A stretch of 64,000 nucleotides of DNA. Source: Sulfitobacter sp. F26204. GTDB lineage: Bacteria > Pseudomonadota > Alphaproteobacteria > Rhodobacterales > Rhodobacteraceae. Shown one piece after another: positions 1 to 9,534 of this stretch. Below the pieces are notes generated by a model. That model was not told the DNA's origin. It saw only the letters and a list, made by a program, of their open reading frames with translations, and did no database searches. Positions within the stretch are counted from its first letter, which is position 1. Each line of letters begins with the position of its first letter. The stretch lies in assembly GCF_026410305.1 (NCBI RefSeq), contig NZ_JAPMLQ010000002.1, positions 744,001 to 808,000 on the forward strand. The letters are read 5' to 3'. The translations under genes were made by a program, and so were the position numbers.

Positions 1-367
1 CTGGGGCGCTGTGGCGTTTGTATTGATCTGGATATGGTTCAATCCGCGTGTCTTTGCGCCGCCCGCCCGGTTTGACAGTTGGATGTCGCGCGGCGTGTTG
101 GGGGAACGGGTGTTCCTGCAATTCAACGAATCCTTGCCCGCGCATCACCGCAGGATGGCGATTATTCTGGGCTATGGCGCGGTGCCGGGGCTGCTTGTTC
201 TGGGCTGGGGGCTTTGGGTGCTTGATCCGGTGTTTGTCGCCTTTGGCGTCATACTCGCGGCGCTGCCCAAACTGTGGTTTGTGGACCGCATGGTGTGGAT
301 TTTGGAAGACTGGCGGCATCAAGGCGGACAGGTGCCGGGCTTGCCGGAAGGAGTGAACGATGTTTGA
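1..367 (+). CDS. DUF6653-type membrane protein, 3' part only
   Basis: The reading frame is open to the left edge (codons from base 2 read W-G-A-V-A-F), so the true start lies outside the window. The visible part has a hydrophobic stretch at the edge, the NPRVF motif seen in DUF6653 proteins, two further hydrophobic segments in the middle, and a charged tail containing WILEDWR. The stop codon lies 8 nt inside the next gene, so the pair is probably translationally coupled. From memory of Roseobacter genomes, such proteins sit in the leucine/isovalerate degradation cluster near HMG-CoA lyase; this is background and cannot be checked here. Function is unknown. Confidence 0.7.
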   Translation, partial: WGAVAFVLIWIWFNPRVFAPPARFDSWMSRGVLGERVFLQFNESLPAHHRRMAIILGYGAVPGLLVLGWGLWVLDPVFVAFGVILAALPKLWFVDRMVWILEDWRHQGGQVPGLPEGVNDV

Positions 368-1142
368 GACCATAACGATTGAAACGGATGCGCGCGGGGT
401 GGCGACGCTGACCCTGAACCGCGTGGAAAAGCACAACGCGATGTCGGCGCAGATGCTGGCAGACTTGACCGATGCGGCGGCGCAGCTGGGGGCGGATGAG
501 GCGGTGCGCGTTGTGGTGCTGACCGGGGCGGGCAAATCCTTTTGTGCGGGTGGTGATCTGGAATGGATGCGCGCACAGCGCGATATGGATGCGCCGACCC
601 GGTCCGCAGAAGCGGGTAAACTGGCGGCAATGCTGGGAGCGCTCAACAGCCTGCCCAAACCTCTGATCGGGAAGGTGCAGGGCAACGCGTTTGGCGGCGG
701 CGTCGGCATGGCGAGCGTTTGCGATGTGGCGATCGGGGTGGACAGCCTCAAGATGGGTTTCACCGAAACACGGCTGGGCATCATCCCCGCAACCATCGGG
801 CCTTATGTGATTGCCCGCATGGGCGAAGGGCCCGCGCGGCGCGTGTTTATGTCGGCCCGTCTGTTCGGCGCGGCAGAGGCGGTTGATCTGGGGTTGTTGG
901 CCCGGAGCGTGGCTGCCGATGAACTGGATGCAGCGGTAGAGGCCGAAGTGGTGCCTTATCTGAGCTGTGCACCGGGGGCCGTGGCGGCGGCCAAGGCACT
1001 TGCTTTGGAACTGGGTGGTGCGGCAAGCGAGGCGGCGGTTGCGCTTTCGATCAAGGCGCTGGCCGAACGCTGGGAGACGGAGGAAGCCGCCGAGGGGATC
1101 GGTGCGTTTTTTGACAAGCGCAAGGCGGCGTGGATGGGGTGA
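360..1142 (+). CDS. Enoyl-CoA hydratase/isomerase family protein (LiuC-like)
   Basis: A 260-residue crotonase-fold enzyme that would act on an acyl-CoA thioester in the cytoplasm. The oxyanion-hole segments are visible as FCAGGDL (residues 61-67) and GNAFGGG (108-114). Glu136 in FTETRLG matches the first catalytic Glu of crotonase. The second Glu position, near residue 161, is Arg, as I recall for bacterial methylglutaconyl-CoA hydratases of the LiuC type. That and the DUF6653 neighbour suggest the methylglutaconyl-CoA hydratase step of leucine degradation, but other acyl-CoA substrates are possible. The start at 360 overlaps the upstream gene by 8 nt. The next gene is convergent only 9 nt away. 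Confidence 0.85.
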   Translation: MFETITIETDARGVATLTLNRVEKHNAMSAQMLADLTDAAAQLGADEAVRVVVLTGAGKSFCAGGDLEWMRAQRDMDAPTRSAEAGKLAAMLGALNSLPKPLIGKVQGNAFGGGVGMASVCDVAIGVDSLKMGFTETRLGIIPATIGPYVIARMGEGPARRVFMSARLFGAAEAVDLGLLARSVAADELDAAVEAEVVPYLSCAPGAVAAAKALALELGGAASEAAVALSIKALAERWETEEAAEGIGAFFDKRKAAWMG

Positions 1143-1151
1143 TTCCCAAGT

Positions 1152-2216
1152 CTACCCAGCGATTGCACGCATCATTGCCTCAACCGGGCCACGCTTGAAG
1201 AATCTTGCCCAGACAAAGGCATAAAGCGTGGCGGCCGCGCAGAACAGAAGGGAGGCCGCTACGGCCTGTGCGGTAGTTTGTCCGCCCAGCATGCCAAGGG
1301 CTTCCAACGTGCCCATCCCGATCAGGATATGCGCGATGTAAAGCGTTAGGGTCTGCCGCCCTGCTGGGGCCAGAAGCCGCAAAAGACCCATTCTGGCAAG
1401 CCTGTCAGAGACCAGCAAACAAAGGCCAACAACGATGCATGCCGCACCGATCCCCGCCAGCATATAGAGCGGCATCGGCGGGACGGGTTCAGTCGTTACA
1501 AGAAGTGCCAGTTCGGGATCAATCTGCGCGAATTGGATGCGCAACACCGCGCTTAACGCTTCGGCCAAGGCAAAAAGAATGATACCCGCGATCACCAACC
1601 GAACTTGGGTTGTGCGTTCGACCAACGAAATCCGGCTCAACATGATCCCCACCAGCAGGAAGCCGAGCCATGGAATGACCGGATGCCAGCCGTTAAAGAA
1701 CAGGTTGCGAACAAAGCCGACGGGTGTCCAGAAACCGGTATAGCTGTAGTCATCCCAGTTCCAGCCAGCGTCGTAGTCAAGGACAAGCACCATCACGACA
1801 AAGAACAGATTGAGACCGATCACGACCGCAAACAACGCTCGATTGCCCAAAGGCAGCAACAGCGCCCCAAACAGGAAGTAAAAGGCATAATAATGCAGGA
1901 TATCTGCATCGAATATCGTCATGTTCAGCAAACCGACAGCGAGCAGGAACAGCGCGCGCTTCAGCGTCACTGCGATTGTCTGATCAAGCCCCCTGATCCC
2001 GGCAAGGCCAAGCCCTATCCCCGCAAGCACCACAAAAGTCGCGGCGGCGCGCCCTTCGAGCGCGCGTGTCAGCACATCCAACAGGGTTTCGCCGCCTTCT
2101 GCCCCCATGGCGATCTTGAAATTAACAATGACCATACCAACAAAGGCAATATATCTCGCAAGATCAAGTCCTTGCAGTCGGTTTCGTCGTTGTTTGGCGT
2201 CGGCTTGATCTGTCAT
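1152..2216 (-). CDS. DUF418/acyltransferase-like multi-pass membrane protein
   Basis: A 354-residue integral membrane protein with about ten hydrophobic helices. It opens with a short charged N-terminus and [16 protein letters not shown], the pattern that starts DUF418 (YeiB-like) and heparan-glucosaminide acetyltransferase-type proteins. A late [11 protein letters not shown] segment matches the end of the same family. The frame stays open upstream to 2321, but the ATG at 2216 follows a GAAGGA ribosome-binding site with good spacing and starts where the family starts. It converges on the crotonase gene and diverges from nuoA across a 331-nt gap. A transporter or acyltransferase role is plausible; the substrate is unknown. 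Confidence 0.72.
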   Translation of the reverse strand: MTDQADAKQRRNRLQGLDLARYIAFVGMVIVNFKIAMGAEGGETLLDVLTRALEGRAAATFVVLAGIGLGLAGIRGLDQTIAVTLKRALFLLAVGLLNMTIFDADILHYYAFYFLFGALLLPLGNRALFAVVIGLNLFFVVMVLVLDYDAGWNWDDYSYTGFWTPVGFVRNLFFNGWHPVIPWLGFLLVGIMLSRISLVERTTQVRLVIAGIILFALAEALSAVLRIQFAQIDPELALLVTTEPVPPMPLYMLAGIGAACIVVGLCLLVSDRLARMGLLRLLAPAGRQTLTLYIAHILIGMGTLEALGMLGGQTTAQAVAASLLFCAAATLYAFVWARFFKRGPVEAMMRAIAG

Positions 2217-2547
2217 CTTGGCTGATCCTTCGGCAGTATTGATAAGCCTTGGGAGAGCGGATTTTCCGCAATCAGTGGCGTATTTTGCGGCACAAGTTCG
2301 CGCGGGCGCTTCTGATCGCACTGCAATTGCTTGGCTTACCGTGCAACCTGCGCTTGATGGGAAGGGTATTCAAGACAGCAGCAAGCGGTTTTTTCCGCTG
2401 GCACCAACCATAACCCGACGCTCTGCGACGCCATTTCCACACCCCATCCCGTTGACCCTTCCGCTGCATCGGTTTAGACCCAGTGCTGACCATGTTCTGC
2501 CAGCGTCTGTGCCATCGTGCGCAGGCCCAGCCCTAAAGGAGCCTCCC
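2217..2547 (+). promoter_or_regulatory. Intergenic region with candidate nuo operon promoter
   Basis: This 331-nt gap separates a divergent membrane-protein gene from nuoA and must carry the nuo promoter unless transcription comes from further away. The best match I find is TTGACC at 2452-2457, a 17-nt spacer, and TAGACC at 2475-2480. The -35 element is good and the -10 element is weak, as is common in alphaproteobacteria. A small inverted repeat (AGCGG, T6, CCGCT) lies near 2384-2399. The strong ribosome-binding site AAAGGAG (2535-2541) precedes nuoA. No recognisable operator was found. The assignment of the gap is firm; the exact promoter is a guess. Confidence 0.4.
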
Positions 2548-2913
2548 TTGGACGAAATGCTGCGGGAATACCTGCCTATCCTTGTTTTTCTGGCTGTTGC
2601 CATCGGTTTGGGCCTTGTGCTGATCCTCGCCGCTTTGGTTCTGGCTGTGCGCAATCCCGACCCTGAAAAAGTGTCGGCCTATGAATGCGGGTTCAACGCC
2701 TTTGATGATGCACGTATGAAATTCGATGTGCGTTTCTATCTGGTATCAATTCTGTTCATTATTTTCGATCTTGAGATCGCGTTTTTGTTTCCCTGGGCGG
2801 TTGCGTTCAAGGACATTTCGATGGTCGGTTTCTGGTCGATGATGGTGTTCCTGGCTGTGCTGACCGCAGGGTTTGCATATGAGTGGAAGAAGGGGGCGCT
2901 GGAATGGCAGTAA
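2548..2913 (+). CDS. nuoA: NADH-quinone oxidoreductase subunit A
   Basis: A 121-residue membrane subunit of complex I, part of the region linking the hydrophilic arm to the membrane arm. Three transmembrane helices are visible, with the invariant loop [12 protein letters not shown] carrying the conserved Cys and acidic residues, followed by FDVRFY and [12 protein letters not shown] chose the TTG at 2548 because AAAGGAG ends 6 nt before it; the ATG at 2557 would be 15 nt away. The frame is open further upstream, but there the translation is not NuoA-like. It is the first gene of the operon, and its last 10 nt overlap nuoB. Confidence 0.95.
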   Translation: MDEMLREYLPILVFLAVAIGLGLVLILAALVLAVRNPDPEKVSAYECGFNAFDDARMKFDVRFYLVSILFIIFDLEIAFLFPWAVAFKDISMVGFWSMMVFLAVLTAGFAYEWKKGALEWQ

Positions 2914-3449
2914 CGGATGCAGGTGTCGCGGGCGGCTACAAGGCCGGCCCTGATCGTGACGCGCAGACCGCGCAATTCAATGACGCCTTGCAGGACAAGG
3001 GGTTTCTGGTCACGTCTACAGCGGATGTGATCAACTGGGCGCGGACAGGATCGCTGCACTGGATGACCTTTGGACTGGCCTGTTGTGCGGTTGAAATGAT
3101 GCATACCTCGATGCCGCGCTATGACCTTGAGCGGTTCGGCACGGCACCACGTGCCAGCCCGCGCCAATCGGATCTGATGATCGTGGCCGGTACGCTGACC
3201 AACAAGATGGCCCCGGCGCTGCGCAAGGTCTATGATCAAATGCCCGAGCCGCGCTATGTGATCTCGATGGGGTCCTGCGCGAACGGGGGCGGCTATTATC
3301 ACTACAGCTACTCTGTGGTGCGTGGCTGTGACCGAATCGTGCCAGTGGATGTATATGTTCCGGGGTGTCCGCCAACTGCCGAGGCGCTGCTGTATGGTAT
3401 TCTCCAACTGCAAAAGAAGATGCGACGGACAGGGACAATTGTACGATGA
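2904..3449 (+). CDS. nuoB: NADH-quinone oxidoreductase subunit B
   Basis: A 181-residue peripheral-arm subunit holding cluster N2, the last iron-sulfur centre before quinone. The four ligands are visible: adjacent Cys60-Cys61 ([10 protein letters not shown]), Cys125 (MGSCANGG) and Cys155 (PGCPP). The start at 2904 has a GGAAGAAGGGGG purine run upstream, removes a spurious N-terminal extension and overlaps the end of nuoA by 10 nt. The stop overlaps the nuoC start (ATGA). It is standard for the family in length and motifs. Confidence 0.97.
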   Translation: MAVTDAGVAGGYKAGPDRDAQTAQFNDALQDKGFLVTSTADVINWARTGSLHWMTFGLACCAVEMMHTSMPRYDLERFGTAPRASPRQSDLMIVAGTLTNKMAPALRKVYDQMPEPRYVISMGSCANGGGYYHYSYSVVRGCDRIVPVDVYVPGCPPTAEALLYGILQLQKKMRRTGTIVR

Positions 3450-4054
3450 GCGATGCACTGCAAGAACTCGGAGCCTATATCGAGGCAAAGCGACCGGATT
3501 GTGTGCTGTCATGGGACGTTTCGCGGGGCGAATTGAACCTGAACGCGACGCTTACCAATATCGCGGGTCTTGTGGAGTTTCTCAAAGGCGATGCAAGCTG
3601 TCGTTTCTCGACGCTCGTGGATATTACGGCGGTGGATTACGCCGGCCGGGCCAAACGGTTTGATGTCGTCTATCACCTGTTGAGCATGTATCAGAACCAC
3701 CGCATCCGTCTGCGCGTGGCGGTTCGGGAAAAGGATCTGGTACCGTCATTGGTGGCCGTGCACCCAAGCGCGAACTGGTTCGAGCGCGAAGTGTTCGATA
3801 TGTTTGGTATTCTGTTTTCCGGCCACCCTGATCTGCGTCGCATCCTGACGGACTATGGTTTCCGTGGCTATCCCCTGCGTAAGGATTTCCCGACCACGGG
3901 CTATACCGAAGTGCGGTATGACGAAGCGCAAAAACGTGTGGTCTATGAACCGGTATCGCTGGTGCAGGAATACCGTCAGTTCGACTTCATGTCACCTTGG
4001 GAAGGGGCGGAGTATATCCTGCCCGGAGATGATAAAGTGGAAGGTGCCAAGTAA
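3446..4054 (+). CDS. nuoC: NADH-quinone oxidoreductase subunit C
   Basis: A 202-residue peripheral-arm subunit (30-kDa family) that packs against NuoD near the quinone site. The signature region [16 protein letters not shown] is present, followed by [15 protein letters not shown] and the PLRKDFP motif. It is a separate gene here, unlike the nuoCD fusion of E. coli. The ATG at 3446 overlaps the nuoB stop in ATGA. The TAA stop overlaps the start of a small downstream reading frame (TAATG), so nuoD does not follow directly. Confidence 0.96.
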   Translation: MSDALQELGAYIEAKRPDCVLSWDVSRGELNLNATLTNIAGLVEFLKGDASCRFSTLVDITAVDYAGRAKRFDVVYHLLSMYQNHRIRLRVAVREKDLVPSLVAVHPSANWFEREVFDMFGILFSGHPDLRRILTDYGFRGYPLRKDFPTTGYTEVRYDEAQKRVVYEPVSLVQEYRQFDFMSPWEGAEYILPGDDKVEGAK

Positions 4055-4227
4055 TGGGCGGTTTCTGGTGGCTTTTGTTGTCCGCATTGACGGCAATTCC
4101 AATGCTGAAACTGCTGCCGTTCTTTGGCATCAATAAATACTGGGCTGCGGCCTGTTTGATCCCGTTTGGCACGATTGCGCTGTTGTGGTGGATGGGGATG
4201 AAACTGCAAGAGTTGGAGAAGCGGTGA
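4054..4227 (+). CDS. Small two-helix membrane protein between nuoC and nuoD
   Basis: A 57-residue frame starting on the ATG that shares its first A with the nuoC stop (TAATG) and ending in TGA at 4225-4227. The product begins [15 protein letters not shown], has a second hydrophobic stretch (LIPFGTIALLWWMG) and ends in a charged KLQELEKR, so it looks like a two-helix inner-membrane protein. Overlap at both ends argues that it is translated with the operon. Nuo clusters of Rhodobacter and Paracoccus are known to carry unidentified frames between subunits; I cannot say this is one of the described ones. I do not recognise a family. It could also act mainly as a coupling frame. Confidence 0.6.
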   Translation: MGGFWWLLLSALTAIPMLKLLPFFGINKYWAAACLIPFGTIALLWWMGMKLQELEKR

Positions 4228-4343
4228 TTGACCTTCTGGAAGAGATGATAGCCAAGCTGTTCGGTCAGCGTGAGCAACAGCCGATCCGTGTTTTTGCGGA
4301 TGATGAGCGGCCAATCGACAAGCAGTTGAAGGGGCGGAAATGA
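4224..4343 (+). CDS. 39-residue coupled small protein before nuoD
   Basis: This frame starts at a GTG sharing GTGA with the previous stop and ends in TGA overlapping the nuoD start (ATGA). The peptide begins [15 protein letters not shown], an amphipathic acidic helix, then a polar stretch rich in Asp, Glu and Arg, and ends in KQLKGRK. It is soluble-looking and has no recognisable domain. Ribosomes leaving nuoC would have to pass through both small frames to reach nuoD if coupling is obligatory. A real small protein and a pure coupling element are both possible. Confidence 0.5.
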   Translation: MIDLLEEMIAKLFGQREQQPIRVFADDERPIDKQLKGRK

Positions 4344-5587
4344 TGGACGGCGATATTCGCACGAACACCTATAATGACGGATCGATTGATGCTGTCACGG
4401 GTGAACAGAAAATCCGTAACTTCAACATTAACTTTGGTCCGCAACACCCTGCGGCGCACGGTGTTTTGCGTCTGGTTCTGGAACTGGACGGCGAGGTGGT
4501 AGAGCGCTGCGACCCCCATATCGGACTTTTGCATCGCGGTACTGAAAAGTTGATGGAGAGCCGGACCTACCTGCAAAACCTGCCGTATTTTGACCGGCTG
4601 GATTATGTCGCGCCGATGAATCAGGAACACGCTTGGTGTCTGGCTATCGAAAAGCTGACCGATACGCCGGTGCCACGCCGTGCCAGCCTTATCCGCGTGT
4701 TGTTTTGCGAAATCGGCCGCATTCTGAATCACCTGTTGAACGTGACCACGCAGGCGCTGGATGTTGGCGCACTGACACCGCCGCTGTGGGGTTTTGAGGA
4801 ACGCGAGCAGTTGATGGTGTTCTATGAACGGGTCTGCGGGGCGCGTCTGCATGCCGCGTACTTCCGCCCCGGTGGTGTGCATCAGGATTTGCCGCCCGGT
4901 CTGTTGGACGATATTCAGGCGTGGTCAGAACAGTTCATGACCAAGTTCATGGTCGATATTGATGAGTTGCTGACCGAGAACCGGATTTTCAAACAGCGCA
5001 ATGTCGATATTGGCATCGTGACCGAAGAAGACATCCTGGATTATGGGTTCTCTGGCGTGATGGTGCGTGGTTCTGGCCTTGCCTGGGACCTGCGTCGTTC
5101 GCAACCCTATGAATGTTATGACGAATTCGAGTTTGAAATTCCAATTGGCAAGAATGGCGATTGTTTTGACCGATATTTGTGCCGCATGGAAGAGATGCGC
5201 CAGTCGGTGCATATCATCCAGCAGGCCATCGTGAAGCTGAACGCGCCTGACGGGCAGGGTGACGTGTTGGCACGGGGCAAGATCACGCCGCCGTCGCGCA
5301 CCGCGATGAAGACCGACATGGAAAGCCTGATCCACCATTTCAAGCTTTATACCGAGGGCTTTCACGTGCCCGCGGGCGAGGTCTATTGCGCCGTCGAGGC
5401 GCCCAAGGGCGAGTTTGGTGTCTATCTGGTGGCGGATGGGTCCAACAAACCTTATCGCTGCAAGATCCGCGCGCCGGGTTTCCTGCATTTGCAGGCGATG
5501 GACCATATCAGCAAGGGTCACCAACTGGCTGATGTTGCTGCGATCATCGGCACGATGGATGTTGTGTTCGGAGAGATTGACCGGTGA
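4340..5587 (+). CDS. nuoD: NADH-quinone oxidoreductase subunit D
   Basis: A 415-residue peripheral-arm subunit (49-kDa family) that forms most of the quinone-binding pocket with NuoB. The signature [14 protein letters not shown] is near residues 32-45, followed by [21 protein letters not shown] and the C-terminal [17 protein letters not shown] region are intact, and the chain ends in FGEIDR as is usual for the family. The gene starts with two adjacent Met codons (ATGATGG); the first overlaps the stop of the preceding 39-codon frame. No truncation or missing motif was seen. Confidence 0.97.
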   Translation: MMDGDIRTNTYNDGSIDAVTGEQKIRNFNINFGPQHPAAHGVLRLVLELDGEVVERCDPHIGLLHRGTEKLMESRTYLQNLPYFDRLDYVAPMNQEHAWCLAIEKLTDTPVPRRASLIRVLFCEIGRILNHLLNVTTQALDVGALTPPLWGFEEREQLMVFYERVCGARLHAAYFRPGGVHQDLPPGLLDDIQAWSEQFMTKFMVDIDELLTENRIFKQRNVDIGIVTEEDILDYGFSGVMVRGSGLAWDLRRSQPYECYDEFEFEIPIGKNGDCFDRYLCRMEEMRQSVHIIQQAIVKLNAPDGQGDVLARGKITPPSRTAMKTDMESLIHHFKLYTEGFHVPAGEVYCAVEAPKGEFGVYLVADGSNKPYRCKIRAPGFLHLQAMDHISKGHQLADVAAIIGTMDVVFGEIDR

Positions 5588-5655
5588 TACAGCCAGCGCT
5601 GCACATCCTTATTGAAAATACCGGGCGCTGCGCCGCCTATAGATACGAAGGCTAG
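5584..5655 (+). CDS. Very short possible leader frame between nuoD and nuoE
   Basis: A 23-codon frame (starting [13 protein letters not shown]) begins at a GTG overlapping the nuoD stop in GTGA and ends 5 nt before nuoE. GGAGAG lies 8 nt upstream of the GTG but inside nuoD. The arrangement matches the coupled small frames before nuoD, which is why it is listed, but at this length it could easily be chance. No domain or membrane segment is evident. Confidence 0.22.
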   Translation: MIQPALHILIENTGRCAAYRYEG

Positions 5656-5660
5656 TATCC

Positions 5661-6887
5661 ATGCTCCGCCGACTACACCCAGACCAACCGCAGGCTTTCG
5701 CCTTTACCCCCGCCAATCAGGCATGGGCCGAGGCGCAGATCACCAAATACCCCGAGGGCCGTCAGGCATCGGCGATCATACCCCTGTTGTGGCGTGCGCA
5801 GGAGCAAGAGGGCTGGTTGACCCGTCCTGCGATTGAACATGTCTCTGAAATGTTGGGCATGGCCTATATCCGTGGGCTTGAGGTGGCGACTTTCTACTTT
5901 ATGTTCCAGCTGCAACCAGTTGGTTCCGTAGCACATATCCAGATTTGTGGAACCACGACCTGCATGATTTGCGGGGCCGAGGATCTTGTGTCGGTATGTC
6001 AGGAAAAGATTGCCAAAAATCCCCATGAACTGTCGGCGGATGGCAAGTTTTCCTGGGAAGAGGTGGAATGCCTTGGGGCCTGTGCGAATGCGCCTATGGC
6101 GCAAATCGGCAAGGATTACTACGAAGATTTGACCGCAGAGCGGCTGGTGGCAATGCTGGATGATCTGGCGGCGGGTAAGGTACCGACGCCGGGCTCTCAG
6201 AGCGGGCGATTTGCGGCGGAACCCGCAAGCGGCCTGACCAGCCTCAAGGAATATGACAGCGGCAAGACACAGTATAACGCCAGCGTTCAGTTGGCAGTAG
6301 ACATCGGCGACACGATCAAGCGGATCGATGGAACCGAAGTGCCGCTGCTGGCACCATGGCAAGGCAAGACGGCCAATAAGTCGGCAAAACCCTCCGCGCA
6401 GAAAACGTCTGCCAAAGAACAGAAAACGCCTGCCAAAAAAGCGGAGGCTTCGGCCAAGTCAAAGCCTGCAGCAAATGAGCCCGCGGACAAGACCGGGGTG
6501 ACCAAACAAGAAGCGGTTGCTGCGTCCAAGGCCAAACCGCCCTCCAAGGCAGAGCCAAAAGGGGTTTCTGCGGCGGTTGCGGATGCGGGCAAAAAACCCA
6601 GAACCATGAAGGCTCCGCGCAAGTCGGGCGCTGACGATCTGAAAATGATCAAGGGTGTCGGTCCGAAGCTTGCAACCATGTTACATGACATGGGGATTTT
6701 TCATTTTGACCAGATTGCCAAATGGGGCGCTGCGGAAGTGGCCTGGGCGGATCAGAATCTGAAGGGATTCAAGGGCCGCGTAAGCCGTGACACCTGGGTA
6801 GATCAAGCACAAAAACTGGCGGCTGGCGAGGAAACGGCCTTTTCCGCCAAGGCCCGGACTGACGGGCGCTACGACAGCGAAACATGA
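5661..6887 (+). CDS. nuoE: NADH-quinone oxidoreductase subunit E with helix-hairpin-helix tail
   Basis: A 408-residue NuoE, far longer than the roughly 166 residues of E. coli. Residues 1 to about 240 are the thioredoxin-like 24-kDa domain with the N1a ligands Cys96, Cys101, Cys137 and Cys141 (CGTTTC, ECLGAC). Residues of about 255-320 are a low-complexity Lys/Ala/Pro linker. Residues 322-408 form a helix-hairpin-helix-like domain starting [16 protein letters not shown]. Long NuoE proteins of this kind are known in Rhodobacteraceae; the tail's job is unknown. The neighbouring gene encodes a membrane-anchored copy of the same tail. The ATG at 5661 has GAAGG 9 nt upstream. Confidence 0.95.
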   Translation: MLRRLHPDQPQAFAFTPANQAWAEAQITKYPEGRQASAIIPLLWRAQEQEGWLTRPAIEHVSEMLGMAYIRGLEVATFYFMFQLQPVGSVAHIQICGTTTCMICGAEDLVSVCQEKIAKNPHELSADGKFSWEEVECLGACANAPMAQIGKDYYEDLTAERLVAMLDDLAAGKVPTPGSQSGRFAAEPASGLTSLKEYDSGKTQYNASVQLAVDIGDTIKRIDGTEVPLLAPWQGKTANKSAKPSAQKTSAKEQKTPAKKAEASAKSKPAANEPADKTGVTKQEAVAASKAKPPSKAEPKGVSAAVADAGKKPRTMKAPRKSGADDLKMIKGVGPKLATMLHDMGIFHFDQIAKWGAAEVAWADQNLKGFKGRVSRDTWVDQAQKLAAGEETAFSAKARTDGRYDSET

Positions 6888-6920
6888 GACCGTGTTGTCA
6901 CCAAGGGGAAGTAAAAGACG

Positions 6921-7913
6921 ATGTCACAGACTCAACTAAATGAAGACTGTAAGAGAAAATCATGGATCATTGCCGCCGTCGCCGGGGTGGTGGTGTTCTT
7001 TTTATTGTATTTGGCTTTTGGGCTTGGCGGGTTCGCGTCGTTTATCTGGGGGGTAATCGCGGGGCTGCTGTTGGCGTTTGTTTTGCCAAAGTTCATTTGC
7101 ACGGGACAGGATGCAGGACAGGTATCGGGGCAGGCTGGTGCAACGGCGCAGGCTGCTGCATCGCGGACGGGCACAGCAGTAAGCGGTGACGCAGCGGGGA
7201 CGACAACTGGCACACCGGCAGGTGCATCCGGGGCAGGCAGTGCAACCACCGGCACGGCAAGCGCTGCACAATCTGTCGCGACAGCATCCGACCTGACAAC
7301 AACCGCAGCGCCATTGATGGCGCCGGATGCACCGGCAGAAGCCCCAGCGGATGTCGTGTCCGAGGTGGCACCGGGCAAGGCGACGTCCAAGCCGGCGGCC
7401 AAATCGGCGGCAAAGAAGCCGGCGGCCAAAGCTGCCAAACCGGCGGCAAAAAGCGCGGCAACAAAGCGCGCAACCTCTGAAAAAGCGGCACCCATGAAAG
7501 CTGCCCCCAAAAAGGCGGCGGCAAAGAGTACAACCGCTGACGCGGCGGCGCCCAAGAAGGCCGCTGCATCCAAGTCAGGCACCAAGAAAACCGCAGCGAC
7601 AAAGCCTGCAACAAAGCCCAAGCGTGCACCCGTGGCGGCAGATGGACAGCCGCAGATCTATGACACAGTACCCGCGGGCGGGGCAGATGACCTAAAGCTG
7701 ATCAGCGGCGTTGGTCCCAAGCTTGAGCAGACGCTGAACGACATGGGCATCTATCTGTATGAACAGGTGGCGGGCTGGCGTAAAAAGGAAATCGAATGGG
7801 TCGATGCGCGCCTGCGCTTCAAAGGCCGGATCGAGCGAGATGACTGGATGTCGCAGGCCAAGATTCTGGCCAAGGGCGGCGAGACTGAATTCTCTCGCAA
7901 GAAGAAGAAATAA
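6921..7913 (+). CDS. Membrane-anchored helix-hairpin-helix protein with Lys/Ala-rich linker
   Basis: A 330-residue protein with three parts: two N-terminal hydrophobic helices (about 14-58); a long low-complexity region rich in Ala, Thr, Gly and then Lys-Ala-Ala repeats (about 62-240); and a C-terminal domain starting GADDLKLISGVGPKL. That C-terminal domain aligns nearly residue for residue with the NuoE tail, including DMGI, FKGR, DDW/DTW and GGETEFS-like endings. AAGGGGAAG precedes the ATG. Helix-hairpin-helix domains usually bind DNA or partner proteins; here the basic linker may reach from the membrane to nucleic acid or to complex I. The function is not known. Confidence 0.85.
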   Translation: MSQTQLNEDCKRKSWIIAAVAGVVVFFLLYLAFGLGGFASFIWGVIAGLLLAFVLPKFICTGQDAGQVSGQAGATAQAAASRTGTAVSGDAAGTTTGTPAGASGAGSATTGTASAAQSVATASDLTTTAAPLMAPDAPAEAPADVVSEVAPGKATSKPAAKSAAKKPAAKAAKPAAKSAATKRATSEKAAPMKAAPKKAAAKSTTADAAAPKKAAASKSGTKKTAATKPATKPKRAPVAADGQPQIYDTVPAGGADDLKLISGVGPKLEQTLNDMGIYLYEQVAGWRKKEIEWVDARLRFKGRIERDDWMSQAKILAKGGETEFSRKKKK

Positions 7914-7925
7914 GCGATTTCGCAG

Positions 7926-8150
7926 ATGGGTGAACAACAGGACAAAGCACTTGCAAAGAAAGGCCAGACCGTGGGTCTGGTCATTGCAGTAACGATGGTG
8001 CTTTGGCTTGTTGCAAACCTTGCGGGGCCGCGATTGGGCTTGCCCGGACGTTATGCATTGTTATTTGACCTGGCCGCCTTGGCCGCGCTTGTATGGTCGA
8101 TGGTGCTGATCTGGCAGATGTGGCAAGCGCGCCAGGCGGACAAGCAGTAG
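7926..8150 (+). CDS. DUF5337 family small membrane protein
   Basis: A 74-residue protein with a charged N-terminus, two hydrophobic helices (about 16-34 and 43-64) separated by GPRLGLPGRY, and a polar tail ending RQADKQ. I recognise the pattern as DUF5337, a small family found in Rhodobacteraceae nuo clusters; that association is recalled, not computed. It starts 12 nt after the helix-hairpin-helix gene. An 88-nt gap without a convincing frame separates it from nuoF. Likely an inner-membrane accessory protein; no catalytic residues are visible. Confidence 0.8.
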   Translation: MGEQQDKALAKKGQTVGLVIAVTMVLWLVANLAGPRLGLPGRYALLFDLAALAALVWSMVLIWQMWQARQADKQ

Positions 8151-8238
8151 GCCGGAAATTAGACGGACCACCTGTGTGCGGGTGGCATACGAGATTAACC
8201 AGCTCCGAAGGGCTGACATGGAAGAGTAGGGCAAAGCA

Positions 8239-9534
8239 ATGCTTGCAGATCAGGACCGCATTTTTACCAATCTCTACGGCATGCATGACCGCACGCTGAA
8301 GGGTGCGCAGCAGCGCGGCCATTGGGATGGCACTGCGGGCATCATCAAGAAAGGCCGCGACTGGATTGTGGACCAGATGAAAGCCTCAGGGCTGCGCGGG
8401 CGTGGTGGTGCGGGCTTCCCGACCGGTCTGAAATGGTCCTTCATGCCGAAAGAATCCGACGGTCGCCCCGCCTATCTGGTGATCAATGCGGATGAATCAG
8501 AGCCGGGCACCTGCAAGGACCGCGAGATCATGCGCCATGATCCGCATACGCTGATCGAAGGCTGCCTGATTGCCAGTTTTGCGATGAATGCCCATGCCTG
8601 TTACATCTACATCCGCGGTGAATATATCCGTGAGAAAGAGGCGCTGCAGGCAGCGATTGACGAGGCCTATGATGCAGGACTTGTGGGCAAGAACGCCTGC
8701 AAATCCGGGTGGGATTTCGACATCTATCTTGCGCATGGTGCCGGTGCCTACATCTGTGGTGAGGAAACCGCGCTGCTGGAAAGCCTTGAAGGTAAAAAGG
8801 GCATGCCGCGCATGAAGCCGCCATTTCCTGCAGGGGCTGGTCTCTATGGTTGTCCGACAACCGTGAACAACGTGGAATCCATTGCCGTGGTGCCGACGAT
8901 CCTGCGCCGCGGGCCTGAATGGTTTGCAGGCTTTGGGCGTCCCAACAATGCGGGCACCAAGCTGTTTGCGATCTCGGGGCATGTAAACAACCCCTGTGTG
9001 GTTGAAGAGGCGATGTCGATTTCTTTCGAAGAGTTGATCGAGACCCATTGCGGTGGCATCCGGGGTGGTTGGGACAATCTCAAGGCGGTGATCCCCGGCG
9101 GGTCGTCGGTGCCGTTGATTCCGGGGTCGCAGATGAAAGATGCAATCATGGATTTCGACTATCTGCGCGAGCAGCGGTCGGGTCTGGGCACGGCGGCGGT
9201 GATCGTGATGGACAATTCAACCGATGTGATCAAGGCGATCTGGCGTTTGTCAAAGTTCTACAAACACGAATCTTGCGGCCAATGTACGCCCTGTCGCGAA
9301 GGTACCGGTTGGATGATGCGTGTCATGGACCGTCTGGTAACGGGCGATGCGGAGCCTGAGGAAATCGATATGTTGCTGGATGTAACCAAGCAGGTCGAGG
9401 GCCACACGATTTGCGCCCTTGGCGATGCGGCGGCCTGGCCGATCCAGGGGTTGATCCGGCATTTCCGGGATGAGATCGAGGACCGGATCAAGCACAAGCG
9501 CACCGGCCGCGTTTCTGCGGTGGCGGCGGAATGA
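8239..9534 (+). CDS. nuoF: NADH-quinone oxidoreductase subunit F
   Basis: A 431-residue flavoprotein subunit (51-kDa family) that oxidises NADH with FMN and passes electrons to cluster N3. The nucleotide-binding segments [10 protein letters not shown] (54-63) and [13 protein letters not shown] (167-179) are present. The N3 ligands are Cys346, Cys349, Cys352 (CGQCTPC) and Cys392. [14 protein letters not shown] matches the FMN-site region. Length is normal. The TGA stop overlaps the next ATG (ATGA), coupling an unrelated MAPEG-type gene directly to nuoF. Confidence 0.97.
   Translation: MLADQDRIFTNLYGMHDRTLKGAQQRGHWDGTAGIIKKGRDWIVDQMKASGLRGRGGAGFPTGLKWSFMPKESDGRPAYLVINADESEPGTCKDREIMRHDPHTLIEGCLIASFAMNAHACYIYIRGEYIREKEALQAAIDEAYDAGLVGKNACKSGWDFDIYLAHGAGAYICGEETALLESLEGKKGMPRMKPPFPAGAGLYGCPTTVNNVESIAVVPTILRRGPEWFAGFGRPNNAGTKLFAISGHVNNPCVVEEAMSISFEELIETHCGGIRGGWDNLKAVIPGGSSVPLIPGSQMKDAIMDFDYLREQRSGLGTAAVIVMDNSTDVIKAIWRLSKFYKHESCGQCTPCREGTGWMMRVMDRLVTGDAEPEEIDMLLDVTKQVEGHTICALGDAAAWPIQGLIRHFRDEIEDRIKHKRTGRVSAVAAE

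Noticed and set aside
6932..7629. Long minus-strand frames opposite the Lys/Ala-rich linker
   Set aside because: Low-complexity repeats on the coding strand remove stops on the other strand; the products are Ala/Val or Pro/Leu-rich artefacts.
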